From assembly GCF_030209755.1 (NCBI RefSeq), contig NZ_JARVRH010000010.1, positions 1 through 64,000 of the forward strand: a DNA stretch of 64,000 nucleotides, given 5' to 3'. Of the stretch, positions 35,978 through 44,503 are shown one piece after another (the stretch's first letter is position 1; each line of letters opens with the position of its first letter). Source of the stretch: Arthrobacter sp. efr-133-TYG-118 (GTDB lineage Bacteria; Actinomycetota; Actinomycetes; Actinomycetales; Micrococcaceae). Under the pieces are notes generated by a model. It saw only the letters and a list, made by a program, of their open reading frames with translations, was not told the DNA's origin and made no database searches. The position numbers were made by a program, and so were the translations under genes.

Positions 35978-38875
35978 ATGTCCTCCAATTCAGGGGCCCT
36001 TTCGCCCTCAGAAGCCTTTCAAGCCGCAGCGCAACGGAGTGCTGAGTCGAAAACCTATCTTGGCACCTTCGCCCGGACACTGGAGTTCGAGCTTGACGAT
36101 TTCCAGCGGGACGCGTGCCATTCGCTCCAGGAGGGCAAGGGAGTGCTCGTGGCGGCGCCCACGGGCGCCGGGAAGACAATCGTTGGCGAGTTCGCCATCT
36201 ATCTGGCGCTCGAACGCGGGCTCAAGGCGTTTTATACAACGCCGATCAAGGCACTAAGCAACCAGAAGTTCTCCGAGCTCTCGGCGAAGTACGGTGCCTC
36301 AAGCGTGGGACTGCTGACCGGTGACACCACCATCAACGGCGAGGCCCCGATTGTGGTGATGACCACTGAGGTCCTGAGGAACATGCTGTACGCGGACTCG
36401 GACACCCTGGGGGACCTTGGCTACGTCGTGATGGACGAGGTGCACTACTTGGCAGACCGCTTCCGCGGCGCCGTCTGGGAAGAGGTGATCATCCACCTGC
36501 CCAGCGAGGTGCAAGTGGTTTCCCTCAGCGCCACGGTGTCCAATGCGGAAGAGTTTGGCGCGTGGTTGGACACTGTGCGCGGACACACTGACGTGATTGT
36601 CTCCGAACACCGTCCCGTCCCCTTGTGGCAGCACGTCATGGTGGGGCGTGAGATCGTCGATCTGTTCGCCGGGGATACCGCGTTTGACGAGATCGCCCCA
36701 GGGGCACCAGACGGCGAAGCGCCCGCGCCGGAGGCAATACGGGAGCCGGAGCGCAATCCCCTGCAGAGGGAATTCGAGGTCAACCCGGAGCTACTGTCGA
36801 TGGCCCGGGCGGAAAGCCAGATGAACTTCCGTGGCCGCTTTGGCCATGGCGGACGCAGCCGCCGCCGGCAGGACCGTCAGCGTGACAACACTGCCGGGGA
36901 GCAGCGCAGCCCGGTGCGCAAGGCCAGCCGGCCCCAGATCATTGCGAGCCTGGACCGCCAAGGACTGCTACCGGCCATTACGTTCATCTTTTCCCGTGCC
37001 GGCTGCGACGGGGCTGTCGCGCAGTGTGCCGCCGCCGGGCTGTGGCTCACGACGGAGCGCGAACAACAGATCATCGCGTCCCGGGTGGATGAGGCGAGCC
37101 GCGAGATTCCAGCCGACGACCTCGATGTCCTGGGTTTTTGGAGTTGGCGTGACGGCCTGCTCCGCGGGCTCGCGGCGCACCACGCCGGTTTGCTGCCGAC
37201 CTTCAAGGAAGTCGTGGAGACGCTCTTCGCCGATGGCCTTGTGAAAGCCGTTTTTGCCACGGAGACCCTCGCCCTGGGCGTCAATATGCCGGCCCGCTGC
37301 GTTGTCCTGGAGAAGCTCGACAAGTTCAATGGCGAAGCGCACGTCAACATCACCGCGGGGGAGTACACCCAGTTGACCGGCCGTGCGGGAAGGCGAGGAA
37401 TCGACGTCGAAGGCCACGCCGTGGTCCTCTGGCAACCGGGTACCGACCCTGCCGCCGTCGCCGGCCTCGCTTCGCGCCGCACCTACCCGCTCAACTCGAG
37501 CTTCCGCCCTACCTACAACATGAGCATCAACCTGATTGCGCAGTTCGGCCGGCCCAGGGCACGCCAAATCCTCGAATCCTCCTTCGCCCAATTTCAGGCT
37601 GACCGTTCCGTGGTCGGGCTGGCCCGGCAGGTTCGAAGCCGCGAAGAGTCGCTGGCCGGCTATGCGGAATCCATGAAGTGCCACCTGGGCGACTTCACCG
37701 AGTACGCAAAACTCCGGCGGGACCTCGGCGAGGCCGAGCAATTTGCCTCAAGGAGCACTTCGCGGGCCCGCAAATCATTGACCGTGGACTCGCTGGCCCG
37801 GCTCATGCCCGGCGACATAGTCAAGGTTCCGGGCGGACGCACGCCGGGTTACGCCGTCGTGCTCAACGCCGATCCCAACTCGCGGGAACCGCGCCCCGCG
37901 GTCCTCACGGAAGACAACCAGCTGCACAGGATCGGTGCCCACGAAGTCGAAGGTCCGGTCGCTCCCGTGTCCTGGATCCGGATTCCGAAGTCGTTCAACG
38001 CGAAGCTGCCCAAATCCCGTCGTGACCTGGCCTCTGCCATGCGGAATGCCGTGCGCGAGGGACGTCCGCCGGCCCGCGGCACGAACCGGAGCGAGGACTT
38101 TGGCCGGGCCCGCTACATGCCGGACCAGGAAAAGAAGATCGCAGACCTTCGCCGCGCACTGCGCGCCCATCCCTGCCACGGCTGCAGCGAACGCGAGGAC
38201 CATGCCCGCTGGGCTGAGCGCTGGTGGAAATTACGCCATGAGACTGACGGGCTCGTCCGGCAGATCCAGGGCCGTACCAATACGATCGCGAAGACATTTG
38301 ACCGCGTGTGCGATGTCCTCGCTGCCTACGGTTACCTCCAGACGTCCGACGCCGGCCATGTCACCATCAGCGCGGACGGCCAGCGCCTGCGCCGTATCTA
38401 TGGCGAAAAAGACCTGCTGATCTCCCAATCCATACGCCAAGGGGCCATCAAGGACCTCGATGCCGCCGAGCTGGCTGCGCTGGCCAGCACGATGGTCTAC
38501 CAAGCCAAACGGGACGATCGCGGCCTGCGACCCAAAATGCCGTCCGTAGCCCTCGAAACATCCGTGGACATCGTGGTGCGTGAGTGGTCTGCGCTGGAGG
38601 ACGTCGAGGACAAAAACAGGCTGCCGTTGACCGCCGAGCCAGAGCTGGGACTTGTTTGGCCCATCTTCAAATGGGCGAAGGGCCGCCATTTGCAAGAGGT
38701 TCTCAGCGGCACCGACCTTGCCGCAGGCGACTTCGTGCGCTGGGCGAAGCAGGTCATCGACCTCCTGGACCAGATGGCAAAGATTCCAGGGCTTGAACGG
38801 CGCCAAACCAAGATGTGCCGCGAAGCGATCGATCTGGTCCGCCGCGGCGTCGTCGCGTACTCCAACGTCTCCTGA
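35978..38875 (+). CDS. helY: Ski2-like DEAD/DEAH-box RNA helicase (HelY-like)
   Basis: The 965-residue superfamily 2 helicase has LDDFQRDACHSL, motif I AAPTGAGKT, motif II VMDEVHYL, motif III SLSATVSN and motif VI QLTGRAGRRGID, followed by a long C-terminal helical region like eukaryotic Ski2/Mtr4. A central insertion rich in Arg (GGRSRRRQDRQRDN) sits between the RecA domains. HPCHGCSEREDHARWAERWW is a conserved Cys-containing segment. It probably unwinds structured RNA for decay. In M. tuberculosis helY (Rv2092c) also follows tatC. Confidence 0.93.
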   Translation: MSSNSGALSPSEAFQAAAQRSAESKTYLGTFARTLEFELDDFQRDACHSLQEGKGVLVAAPTGAGKTIVGEFAIYLALERGLKAFYTTPIKALSNQKFSELSAKYGASSVGLLTGDTTINGEAPIVVMTTEVLRNMLYADSDTLGDLGYVVMDEVHYLADRFRGAVWEEVIIHLPSEVQVVSLSATVSNAEEFGAWLDTVRGHTDVIVSEHRPVPLWQHVMVGREIVDLFAGDTAFDEIAPGAPDGEAPAPEAIREPERNPLQREFEVNPELLSMARAESQMNFRGRFGHGGRSRRRQDRQRDNTAGEQRSPVRKASRPQIIASLDRQGLLPAITFIFSRAGCDGAVAQCAAAGLWLTTEREQQIIASRVDEASREIPADDLDVLGFWSWRDGLLRGLAAHHAGLLPTFKEVVETLFADGLVKAVFATETLALGVNMPARCVVLEKLDKFNGEAHVNITAGEYTQLTGRAGRRGIDVEGHAVVLWQPGTDPAAVAGLASRRTYPLNSSFRPTYNMSINLIAQFGRPRARQILESSFAQFQADRSVVGLARQVRSREESLAGYAESMKCHLGDFTEYAKLRRDLGEAEQFASRSTSRARKSLTVDSLARLMPGDIVKVPGGRTPGYAVVLNADPNSREPRPAVLTEDNQLHRIGAHEVEGPVAPVSWIRIPKSFNAKLPKSRRDLASAMRNAVREGRPPARGTNRSEDFGRARYMPDQEKKIADLRRALRAHPCHGCSEREDHARWAERWWKLRHETDGLVRQIQGRTNTIAKTFDRVCDVLAAYGYLQTSDAGHVTISADGQRLRRIYGEKDLLISQSIRQGAIKDLDAAELAALASTMVYQAKRDDRGLRPKMPSVALETSVDIVVREWSALEDVEDKNRLPLTAEPELGLVWPIFKWAKGRHLQEVLSGTDLAAGDFVRWAKQVIDLLDQMAKIPGLERRQTKMCREAIDLVRRGVVAYSNVS

Positions 38876-38907
38876 CACACCACAGATTCCCAGCAAGGAG
38901 CATATCC

Positions 38908-40584
38908 ATGACTCATCCAAGCGTGCCTGCCGATACCCGGCCCCGCAAGGTCACGATGTACCGGAACGGCTCCGTTTACACAGCCGCTGATCCCTTTGCG
39001 ACGGCAATGCTGGTTGACGGAGACACTGTTGCCTGGGTTGGTTCGGAGCAGGCAGCCACGTCGATTGCCGATTCTTCGATGGAAATCATCGATCTCCGGG
39101 GAGCCTTGCTCGCGCCCGGTTTCGTGGACTCCCACATGCACCTCACGGAGACCGGAATTGCTTCCGATTCCGTCCAGCTCGCCGGGGTCCGCTCGGCACG
39201 GGAGCTGCTCGACGCCGTCGCCCTGGCCTCCAGGGCTCTTGGCACCACCGGTGCCGTGCTTGGCCACGGTTGGGATGACTCGCTATGGCACGAAAAGACG
39301 CTGCCCGCGCCGCAGGAGCTCGACCGGGCCGCGGGCGGGCGCAAGGTGTACCTGGCGCGCGTGGACGCGCACTCTGCCCTCGCTTCATCCTCTTTGGCAT
39401 CCGCCGCGGGCCTGAACGGCCTGGACGGGTACGACGGTTCCGCCCGCGTCCTGAGGGCTGCCCACACCGCGGCGCGGCTGGTCGCCAGGCAGTTCCCCGA
39501 CACCGAACGCCGCCGATACCAGGAACTGGCCCTCCGCGAGGCTGCGGCCAACGGTTATGTCGCCCTGGCCGAAATGGCGGCTCCGCACATTTGCAGCGTC
39601 GACGACCTTCGGATGTCTGCGTCGTGGAACTCCGCATCGTGGAACGACGGCAGCGCGGGCGTCCCCGGGATCCTTCCCTATTGGGGCGAACTAGCGACAT
39701 CGGCCGAGCATGCCGCGGCCATCCTGGAAGGCTTGGGCGTTTCCGTTCTTGGCCTGGCCGGTGATTTGAACATCGATGGTTCCATCGGTTCGCGAACGGC
39801 TGCCCTCAGCGAAGACTACGCAGACGCGCCGGGCCATCGCGGAAGCCTCTATGTCTCCGTGGACGAAGCCGCCACCCACATTGCGGCCTGTTCAGTGCTC
39901 GGTATCCAGGCAGGCTTCCACGTCATTGGCGACGCGGGACTGAAGACGGTGCTGGATGCTTTGGACCTTGCCGCGTCGGAAGTGGGGGAGCAACGGGTCC
40001 GTGCCGCCGCGCACCGCCTCGAGCATGTGGAAATGGCGGATGCCGGCGATCTCGCCCGGCTTGCGAAGTATTCGATTACAGTGAGCGCACAGCCCGCCTT
40101 CGATGCCACCTGGGGCGGGGCGGGAAAACTGTACGAGCAGCGCCTGGGGGCGCGAAGCTTGGCCATGAACCCCTTCGCTTCCTACTACTCCACCGGCGTG
40201 CCTGTCTGCTTTGGAAGCGATAGCCCGGTCACCCCGTTGCGCCCATGGTCCAGTGTCAGGGCATGCTTGGAACACAGCAATCCGGATCAACGCATCTCGG
40301 CGCGGGCGGCGTTCCTCGGACACACCCGGGCTGGTTGGCGGGCCGGCAAAGAGCGCAATCCGCTCATGGGGCAATTGGTTCCCGGGGCCCCTGCAAGTTT
40401 CGCAGTGTGGGAAGTCGAAGAGCTGATGGTGCAGGTGGCCGATGACCGCGTCCAGTCCTGGTCTACCGATCCGCGCGCGCGAACGCCGCTCCTCCCCGCG
40501 CTGGACAGCGGTAGCGATCCCGCTTGCCTGCAGACCGTGAGCGAAGGCCAGGAGATCTTCGCGAGTGAAACTTTGCGGTCATAG
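38908..40584 (+). CDS. YtcJ-like amidohydrolase
   Basis: The 558-residue metal-dependent hydrolase of the amidohydrolase 3 family has the N-terminal small beta domain (VTMYRNGSVYTA), the first metal motif FVDSHMHL, HVIGDAGLKTVLDAL with a downstream His (AAHRLEHVE), and the final Asp in CFGSDSPVTP. Start set by AAGGAG at 38895-38900. Substrates of this family are diverse N-acyl compounds or cyclic amides and cannot be predicted. It follows helY by 32 bases but is probably independent in function. Confidence 0.88.
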   Translation: MTHPSVPADTRPRKVTMYRNGSVYTAADPFATAMLVDGDTVAWVGSEQAATSIADSSMEIIDLRGALLAPGFVDSHMHLTETGIASDSVQLAGVRSARELLDAVALASRALGTTGAVLGHGWDDSLWHEKTLPAPQELDRAAGGRKVYLARVDAHSALASSSLASAAGLNGLDGYDGSARVLRAAHTAARLVARQFPDTERRRYQELALREAAANGYVALAEMAAPHICSVDDLRMSASWNSASWNDGSAGVPGILPYWGELATSAEHAAAILEGLGVSVLGLAGDLNIDGSIGSRTAALSEDYADAPGHRGSLYVSVDEAATHIAACSVLGIQAGFHVIGDAGLKTVLDALDLAASEVGEQRVRAAAHRLEHVEMADAGDLARLAKYSITVSAQPAFDATWGGAGKLYEQRLGARSLAMNPFASYYSTGVPVCFGSDSPVTPLRPWSSVRACLEHSNPDQRISARAAFLGHTRAGWRAGKERNPLMGQLVPGAPASFAVWEVEELMVQVADDRVQSWSTDPRARTPLLPALDSGSDPACLQTVSEGQEIFASETLRS

Positions 40585-40763
40585 TTGCAGATAGCTTTGC
40601 CGGTTCTGAGGGCCCCTGACCTGCGTGTATAGATAAAGCCCCAGCTCAGACGGCGCTTGACAGGATTTGTGAAGTCCGTAGCATTTAGGGTCAACAGGCT
40701 TCCACAGGGAACACCTGGTTGTCTGGCCGCGGTGGGGTCCGCTGCCAAAAACAGTTATCGGAC

Positions 40764-40821
40764 CCGTTTTCCAAAACCGTGGCACTCGTAGTGGGCAGGT
40801 CCACTGTGCCGCAGAAAACGG
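40764..40821 (+). other. Branched hairpin in the pre-ppm gap
   Basis: Outer stem CCGTTTTC (40764-40771) with GAAAACGG (40814-40821), then GGCAC (40781-40785) with GTGCC (40806-40810), then AGTGG (40790-40794) with CCACT (40801-40805) around loop GCAGGT. The region 40793-40805 can instead pair perfectly over 13 bases with 40866-40878, so two structures are mutually exclusive. Confidence 0.5.
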
Positions 40822-40878
40822 TTCGGCCTCGAGTTCAACACGCGGGCCGGCACTGGACCTGGGCTAGTGGACCTGCCC

Positions 40879-40921
40879 GCGGCCAAGCACGACCCATGTG
40901 GCGGACGCCACAGGTGGCCGC
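40879..40921 (+). other. Second hairpin in the pre-ppm gap
   Basis: GCGGCCA (40879-40885) pairs with TGGCCGC (40915-40921), enclosing TGTGGC (40897-40902) with GCCACA (40907-40912). It lies directly after the long-range arm 40866-40878 and 22 bases before the TATAAT. Confidence 0.5.
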
Positions 40922-40942
40922 AGGTACGTCAAGTTGTCGTCC

Positions 40943-40948
40943 TATAAT
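40943..40948 (+). promoter_or_regulatory. Candidate -10 box of the mannosyltransferase gene
   Basis: A perfect TATAAT in otherwise GC-rich DNA, 75 bases before the TTG start of the next gene. No good -35 hexamer sits at the right distance (40919-40926 reads CGCAGGTA), so the promoter would depend on an activator or another contact. Confidence 0.45.
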
Positions 40949-41022
40949 GGAGAGTTGCGCCTGAATGCCAGCCACGCTGCTGCTCCGGCCCACTGACCGC
41001 TCCATCAAGGAAAGGCCTCTTC

Positions 41023-41766
41023 TTGCGTGTCCTGACGATCATCCCCACGTACAACGAGTTGGAATCGCTACCCAAGACCCTCGGACGGCTGCGCGCGGCT
41101 GTGCCCGCCTCCGACGTCCTGGTCGTCGACGACAACAGCCCTGACGGCACGGGACAGCTCGCCGACAGCATCGCCGCCGAGGACAGCCAGGTCCATGTGC
41201 TGCACCGCAAGGGCAAGGAAGGCCTCGGCGCGGCGTATATTGCCGGATTCAAGTGGGGCATGGCCGCCGGCTACGACGTCCTCGTTGAGATGGACGCCGA
41301 TGGTTCGCACCAGCCCGAGCAATTGCCGTTGCTTCTGGAGGCGATCAACGACGGCGCCGACCTCGCCATGGGCTCACGCTGGGTTCCAGGTGGCGGCACG
41401 GTGAACTGGCCTCTCTACCGCCAGGCGATTTCACGCACGGGCAGCACCTATGCCCGGCTCATGCTTGGGTTGAAGATCAAAGACATCACCGGAGGCTACC
41501 GCGCGTTCCGTCGCAGCACCCTTGAGGCGCTCAAGCTTGACCAGGTCGAATCGGTTGGCTATGGCTTCCAAGTGGACCTGGCGTGGCGGGTCGCCAAGCT
41601 TGGCCTGAAGATCGTTGAACGCCCCATCACCTTCGTGGAGCGCGAGCTCGGGGCCTCCAAGATGAGCGGCAACATTGTTGTTGAGGCCATGATCAACGTC
41701 ACCAAGTGGGGGCTCGCTTCCCGTTGGGCCGCGTTGACCGGGAAGAAGGCTCCGGCCTCGAAGTAA
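41023..41766 (+). CDS. Polyprenol-phosphate mannosyltransferase
   Basis: The 247-residue GT2 enzyme transfers mannose from GDP-mannose to polyprenyl phosphate on the cytoplasmic membrane face. It starts at a TTG behind AAGGAAAGG. Motifs: [33 protein letters not shown] (DxD metal site) and the [11 protein letters not shown] terminal motif typical of dolichol-phosphate mannose synthases. No C-terminal membrane domain, so it is the single-domain form (domain 2 of mycobacterial Ppm1). It serves O-mannosylation and lipoglycan synthesis. I see no rbpA next to it, unlike in M. tuberculosis. Confidence 0.93.
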   Translation: MRVLTIIPTYNELESLPKTLGRLRAAVPASDVLVVDDNSPDGTGQLADSIAAEDSQVHVLHRKGKEGLGAAYIAGFKWGMAAGYDVLVEMDADGSHQPEQLPLLLEAINDGADLAMGSRWVPGGGTVNWPLYRQAISRTGSTYARLMLGLKIKDITGGYRAFRRSTLEALKLDQVESVGYGFQVDLAWRVAKLGLKIVERPITFVERELGASKMSGNIVVEAMINVTKWGLASRWAALTGKKAPASK

Positions 41767-41780
41767 GCCAAACAGACAAA

Positions 41781-41815
41781 GGCCGGGTCCGCGCTCTGGG
41801 AAGAGAGACCCGGCC
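41781..41815 (+). terminator. Hairpin terminator after the mannosyltransferase gene
   Basis: Perfect 9-bp arms GGCCGGGTC (41781-41789) and GACCCGGCC (41807-41815), followed by ATTTCTG. It lies between two convergent genes and may act on both strands. Confidence 0.75.
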
Positions 41816-41832
41816 ATTTCTGCGGTCCGGCG

Positions 41833-42186
41833 CTACTTGACGCCGCTATTTCGACCAGTTCGGCCATCTTTGGACGTCAGTGCTTTGTAGCCGCGCCTGC
41901 GAACTATAGAGGTTCGGCCCAGCCAGTTCCGGACCCGGCCCGGCTCCGCTTCGGCAGGGTCCGGCGCGGAGATTCCCGGTGCTGGTCCGGATGCCGCCGG
42001 CCGGCTCGGACACAGGTCCGTGATCAGTCCCATTCCCGCACATGCCCGCACTTCGCGGATTCCCACCACTGCAGCGCGTTTGGTCTCAAAATCTTTCGAG
42101 ACCGCCATGACAGTCCCGTCCGCTGCCTTCAGCCGGAACCGGTACCGTTCGCGGGCATCGACAAACAGTTCAAACTTGCCCGCCAT
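41833..42186 (-). CDS. YegP-like DUF1508 protein (copy 1)
   Basis: The 117-residue protein starts MAGKFELFVDARERYRFRLK, set by a GGGGAGGT site upstream. Residues 1-60 make one DUF1508/YegP unit (beta-beta-beta-alpha, with the FELFxD and RFRLK strands and CAGMGLITDLCP). The remaining 55 residues are Pro- and Arg-rich, without family similarity. YegP function is not established. A paralogue with the same first half but a different tail lies at 57696-58043. Confidence 0.85.
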   Translation of the reverse strand: MAGKFELFVDARERYRFRLKAADGTVMAVSKDFETKRAAVVGIREVRACAGMGLITDLCPSRPAASGPAPGISAPDPAEAEPGRVRNWLGRTSIVRRRGYKALTSKDGRTGRNSGVK

Positions 42187-42403
42187 TCGCTGACCTCCCC
42201 AATAGATACATATGGTCCTCAATCGACCGTACCCGGCAGCCACCAAAAAGCAAAGCACCCTTACTGTTTTAAGTCATGTCCGCGGGGATGCCGATGCAGG
42301 CATGTGGTTGCCGGATGAGGTGCTGACGTGTAGTTTTGGCGATGCAAAGCAACCTTAGTAATACCCGCACCGCCGGGTCCGCGGTTCAGCAGGAGGTACA
42401 GCA

Positions 42404-42661
42404 GTGGGTATCGGATCATCCATCTTCCTTATCGCCATTGGCGCCATTCTGGCCTTCGCCGTCCCCGGGGATGTCGTGTCATTCATTGACCTGCATATGG
42501 TGGGCTACATCCTCATGGTCGTCGGCGTGATCGGCTTGATCGTTTCCCTCTTCGTGTTCGGCCCTCGCCGGACCCGTCGAATCAGCGAAAGCCGCGCCAC
42601 AGTAGACCCCGCCACGGGGGAACGCATCGTGACCAGGGACACCCGCGACAGCGGGCTCTAA
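42404..42661 (+). CDS. DUF6458 small membrane protein
   Basis: An 85-residue protein from a GTG with AGGAGG 9 bases upstream. MGIGSSIFLIAIGAILAFAV is the family-typical first transmembrane helix; a second helix covers residues about 32-50, followed by a basic RRTRR stop-transfer segment and a hydrophilic tail with DPATGERIV. Function unknown; the family is widespread in actinobacteria. Confidence 0.82.
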   Translation: MGIGSSIFLIAIGAILAFAVPGDVVSFIDLHMVGYILMVVGVIGLIVSLFVFGPRRTRRISESRATVDPATGERIVTRDTRDSGL

Positions 42662-42740
42662 CAACTACAGACAGGCTCAACCCGGACGGCAACCAAACGC
42701 GTCGTTGCCGTCCGGCCCGACCGTGGGGGACCCTTGAGGC

Positions 42741-43079
42741 ATGACCAAATACCTCATTTCCTTCCCGAGCGCAGCCCTGGTGCTCACCGACGAGGAGTTC
42801 CCGGTTGTCTCCGCCGATGCCCACGCTGTGATCGAGGAGGCGAAGGCCGCAGGCGTCTACGTCTTCGGCGGTGGGATCGAAGAGGAAGTCGATCCCGTAC
42901 TGGTTTCCGCCGACGGCTCGGTGAGCACCGATATCTATCCCGGCTCCGAACTCAAGGGCGGGTTCACCGTGCTGGAGCTTCCGACGCGCGGGGAGGCGGT
43001 CGAGTGGGCGAGGAAGATCGCGGTGGCCTGCCGTTGCCCGCAGGAGCTCCGCGAGTTCATGTACGACCCGCAAAGCTAG
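42741..43079 (+). CDS. YciI-like (DGPF domain) protein
   Basis: The 112-residue protein resembles the YCII/DGPF family: MTKYLISFP strand, a central GGGIEEEVDPVLV region, then GGFTVLELPTRGEAVEWARKIA, the usual strand-helix of the ferredoxin-like fold. Members are small dimeric proteins, a few with hydrolase-like activity or fused to sigma factors; a role here is unknown. Convergent with the kinase gene across 25 bases. Confidence 0.78.
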   Translation: MTKYLISFPSAALVLTDEEFPVVSADAHAVIEEAKAAGVYVFGGGIEEEVDPVLVSADGSVSTDIYPGSELKGGFTVLELPTRGEAVEWARKIAVACRCPQELREFMYDPQS

Positions 43080-43104
43080 CGTTCGTCAGCCCAGGCCCAG
43101 GTTC

Positions 43105-44415
43105 CTAACCGCCATTTCCCTTGCCGTTGCCCTTGTGGCGCCCGGGGGCCGGTACCACAGGAACCGGCCCAACCGGCGTCGATGTCTCAATGCTCGGTGA
43201 GGGTGTTGGGGTTGACGTAGGGGCGCCGGGCGTGGGCGTTGCCGCGACGGACGGCTCCGGGGCGGCGGGAGCGGGCGGCTGGAAGGCGCTCACACCACCG
43301 ACCACCAGGGCGCAGGTAAGAAGTGCGCCGCCGACAGCCCACGCCGATCTGCGCGCGCGGCTTAGCGGTTTCCCCCGCCATTGGCGCCTGCTTCGTACGG
43401 GCGGCACGACGACGGTACTCTCGCCTCCGCTTTCGCCCGACGTTGCCACAGGCTGAACGCGCGTCTGGATATTTGCTTTGGCCGTGCGGGGCGGGCGGTC
43501 GGGCATACGGGGAAGGGTCTGTGTGGCTCCGTTGGCGCCAACGGGCATCGCCGCAGGGACGCCGGAACTGAGGGCACCCCGGAGTGCCTGCTCAACGTCT
43601 CGCGCGCCGGGCCGTGCGGAAGGCTGAGTCGATGTCATCGCGGTGAGCAGGTCAACCCAGCGCGAACCGAGGGCCTCCGGTACACGGGGTGGGCGGTGCA
43701 GCCTCGCAACGGCCGACTCGACGCTCGTCCCCGGATATTCGAGCTTTCCGGTGAGGCATTCGAGGAGCAGAAGTCCGAGGGAGTAGATATCGCTTGCCGG
43801 TCCGAGGGTGGAGCCGGTGGCCTGTTCCGGGCTCAGGTATGCCGCGGTTCCCACCATGGTGCCCGTTGCTGTCAGGCGTGTTCCCTCGATGATGCGGGCG
43901 ATTCCGAAGTCGGTGAGCTTGGGCCGGATGGGGGATCCTGCGGGACCATCAGCCAGGAGGACATTGGCGGGTTTGATATCGCGGTGGATGATCCCACGCC
44001 CATGGACGTATTCCAGGGCCGAAGCCAGATCCGCCCCGATATGGGCCACGTCCTGGTTCGCCAGCGCTCGGCTCCGCAATCTGGCATGCAGGTCCGGACC
44101 ATGAATCAGTTCCATCGTGAGGAATGTCCGGGCATGCTCCGGGTCCCGATGGTCGGTACCCGCGTCGAAGAGAGTGACGAGGGACGGATGGTTGAATGTC
44201 GCCAGGAGCCGCATCTCGTTTTCATGCCGGGCAAGCTCGTCCGGCCCTCCCATCAGGGGAGCAAAGAGCTTCAGCGCCACATGGCGGCCGAGCCTCTCAT
44301 CCTGCGCCCGGTACACTGACGCTGTCGCGCCGCGCCCGATCAGGGTTCCCAGCCTGTACCGACCTGCTACAAGGGCATCGCTGTCTCCAGTGACGGGGCC
44401 ATCCGGCACGCTCAC
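43105..44415 (-). CDS. Membrane-anchored Ser/Thr protein kinase
   Basis: The 436-residue protein has a complete kinase domain (residues about 20-285): G-loop LIGRGATASVY, Lys49 in VALKLF, His144-Arg145-Asp146 in HRDIKPAN, Asp169 in DFG, and SPEQ in the activation segment. A Pro/Ser linker leads to one transmembrane helix (about 358-379), then an extracellular 57-residue Pro/Thr-rich tail ending GKGNGG. There are no PASTA repeats, so it does not look like a PknB wall sensor. The extracellular part may be O-mannosylated. Target unknown. Confidence 0.93.
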   Translation of the reverse strand: MSVPDGPVTGDSDALVAGRYRLGTLIGRGATASVYRAQDERLGRHVALKLFAPLMGGPDELARHENEMRLLATFNHPSLVTLFDAGTDHRDPEHARTFLTMELIHGPDLHARLRSRALANQDVAHIGADLASALEYVHGRGIIHRDIKPANVLLADGPAGSPIRPKLTDFGIARIIEGTRLTATGTMVGTAAYLSPEQATGSTLGPASDIYSLGLLLLECLTGKLEYPGTSVESAVARLHRPPRVPEALGSRWVDLLTAMTSTQPSARPGARDVEQALRGALSSGVPAAMPVGANGATQTLPRMPDRPPRTAKANIQTRVQPVATSGESGGESTVVVPPVRSRRQWRGKPLSRARRSAWAVGGALLTCALVVGGVSAFQPPAPAAPEPSVAATPTPGAPTSTPTPSPSIETSTPVGPVPVVPAPGRHKGNGKGNGG

Positions 44416-44503
44416 ACCTCGCTTTCCTCGAACCGACGGAGCCCATATAGTCTAGGCCCCTTGCCTGGCCATGGACATTCGTCGCCTCTGGTCTGATGTC
44501 CCG

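Larger units (their letters stand above)
40585..41022 (+). other. 438-bp non-coding gap rich in inverted repeats
   Basis: No credible gene is seen. The gap has a promoter-like pair TTGACA (40657-40662) and TAGCAT (40679-40684) with 16-base spacing, a set of nested inverted repeats (40735-40921), a lone TATAAT at 40943-40948, and the mannosyltransferase ribosome binding site near 41008. It may contain a long mRNA leader, a small RNA or a dispersed palindromic element. Confidence 0.5.

Noticed and set aside
40719-40964. 81-codon frame in the pre-ppm gap
   Set aside because: Composition is unlike neighbours, and it runs through inverted repeats and the TATAAT box.
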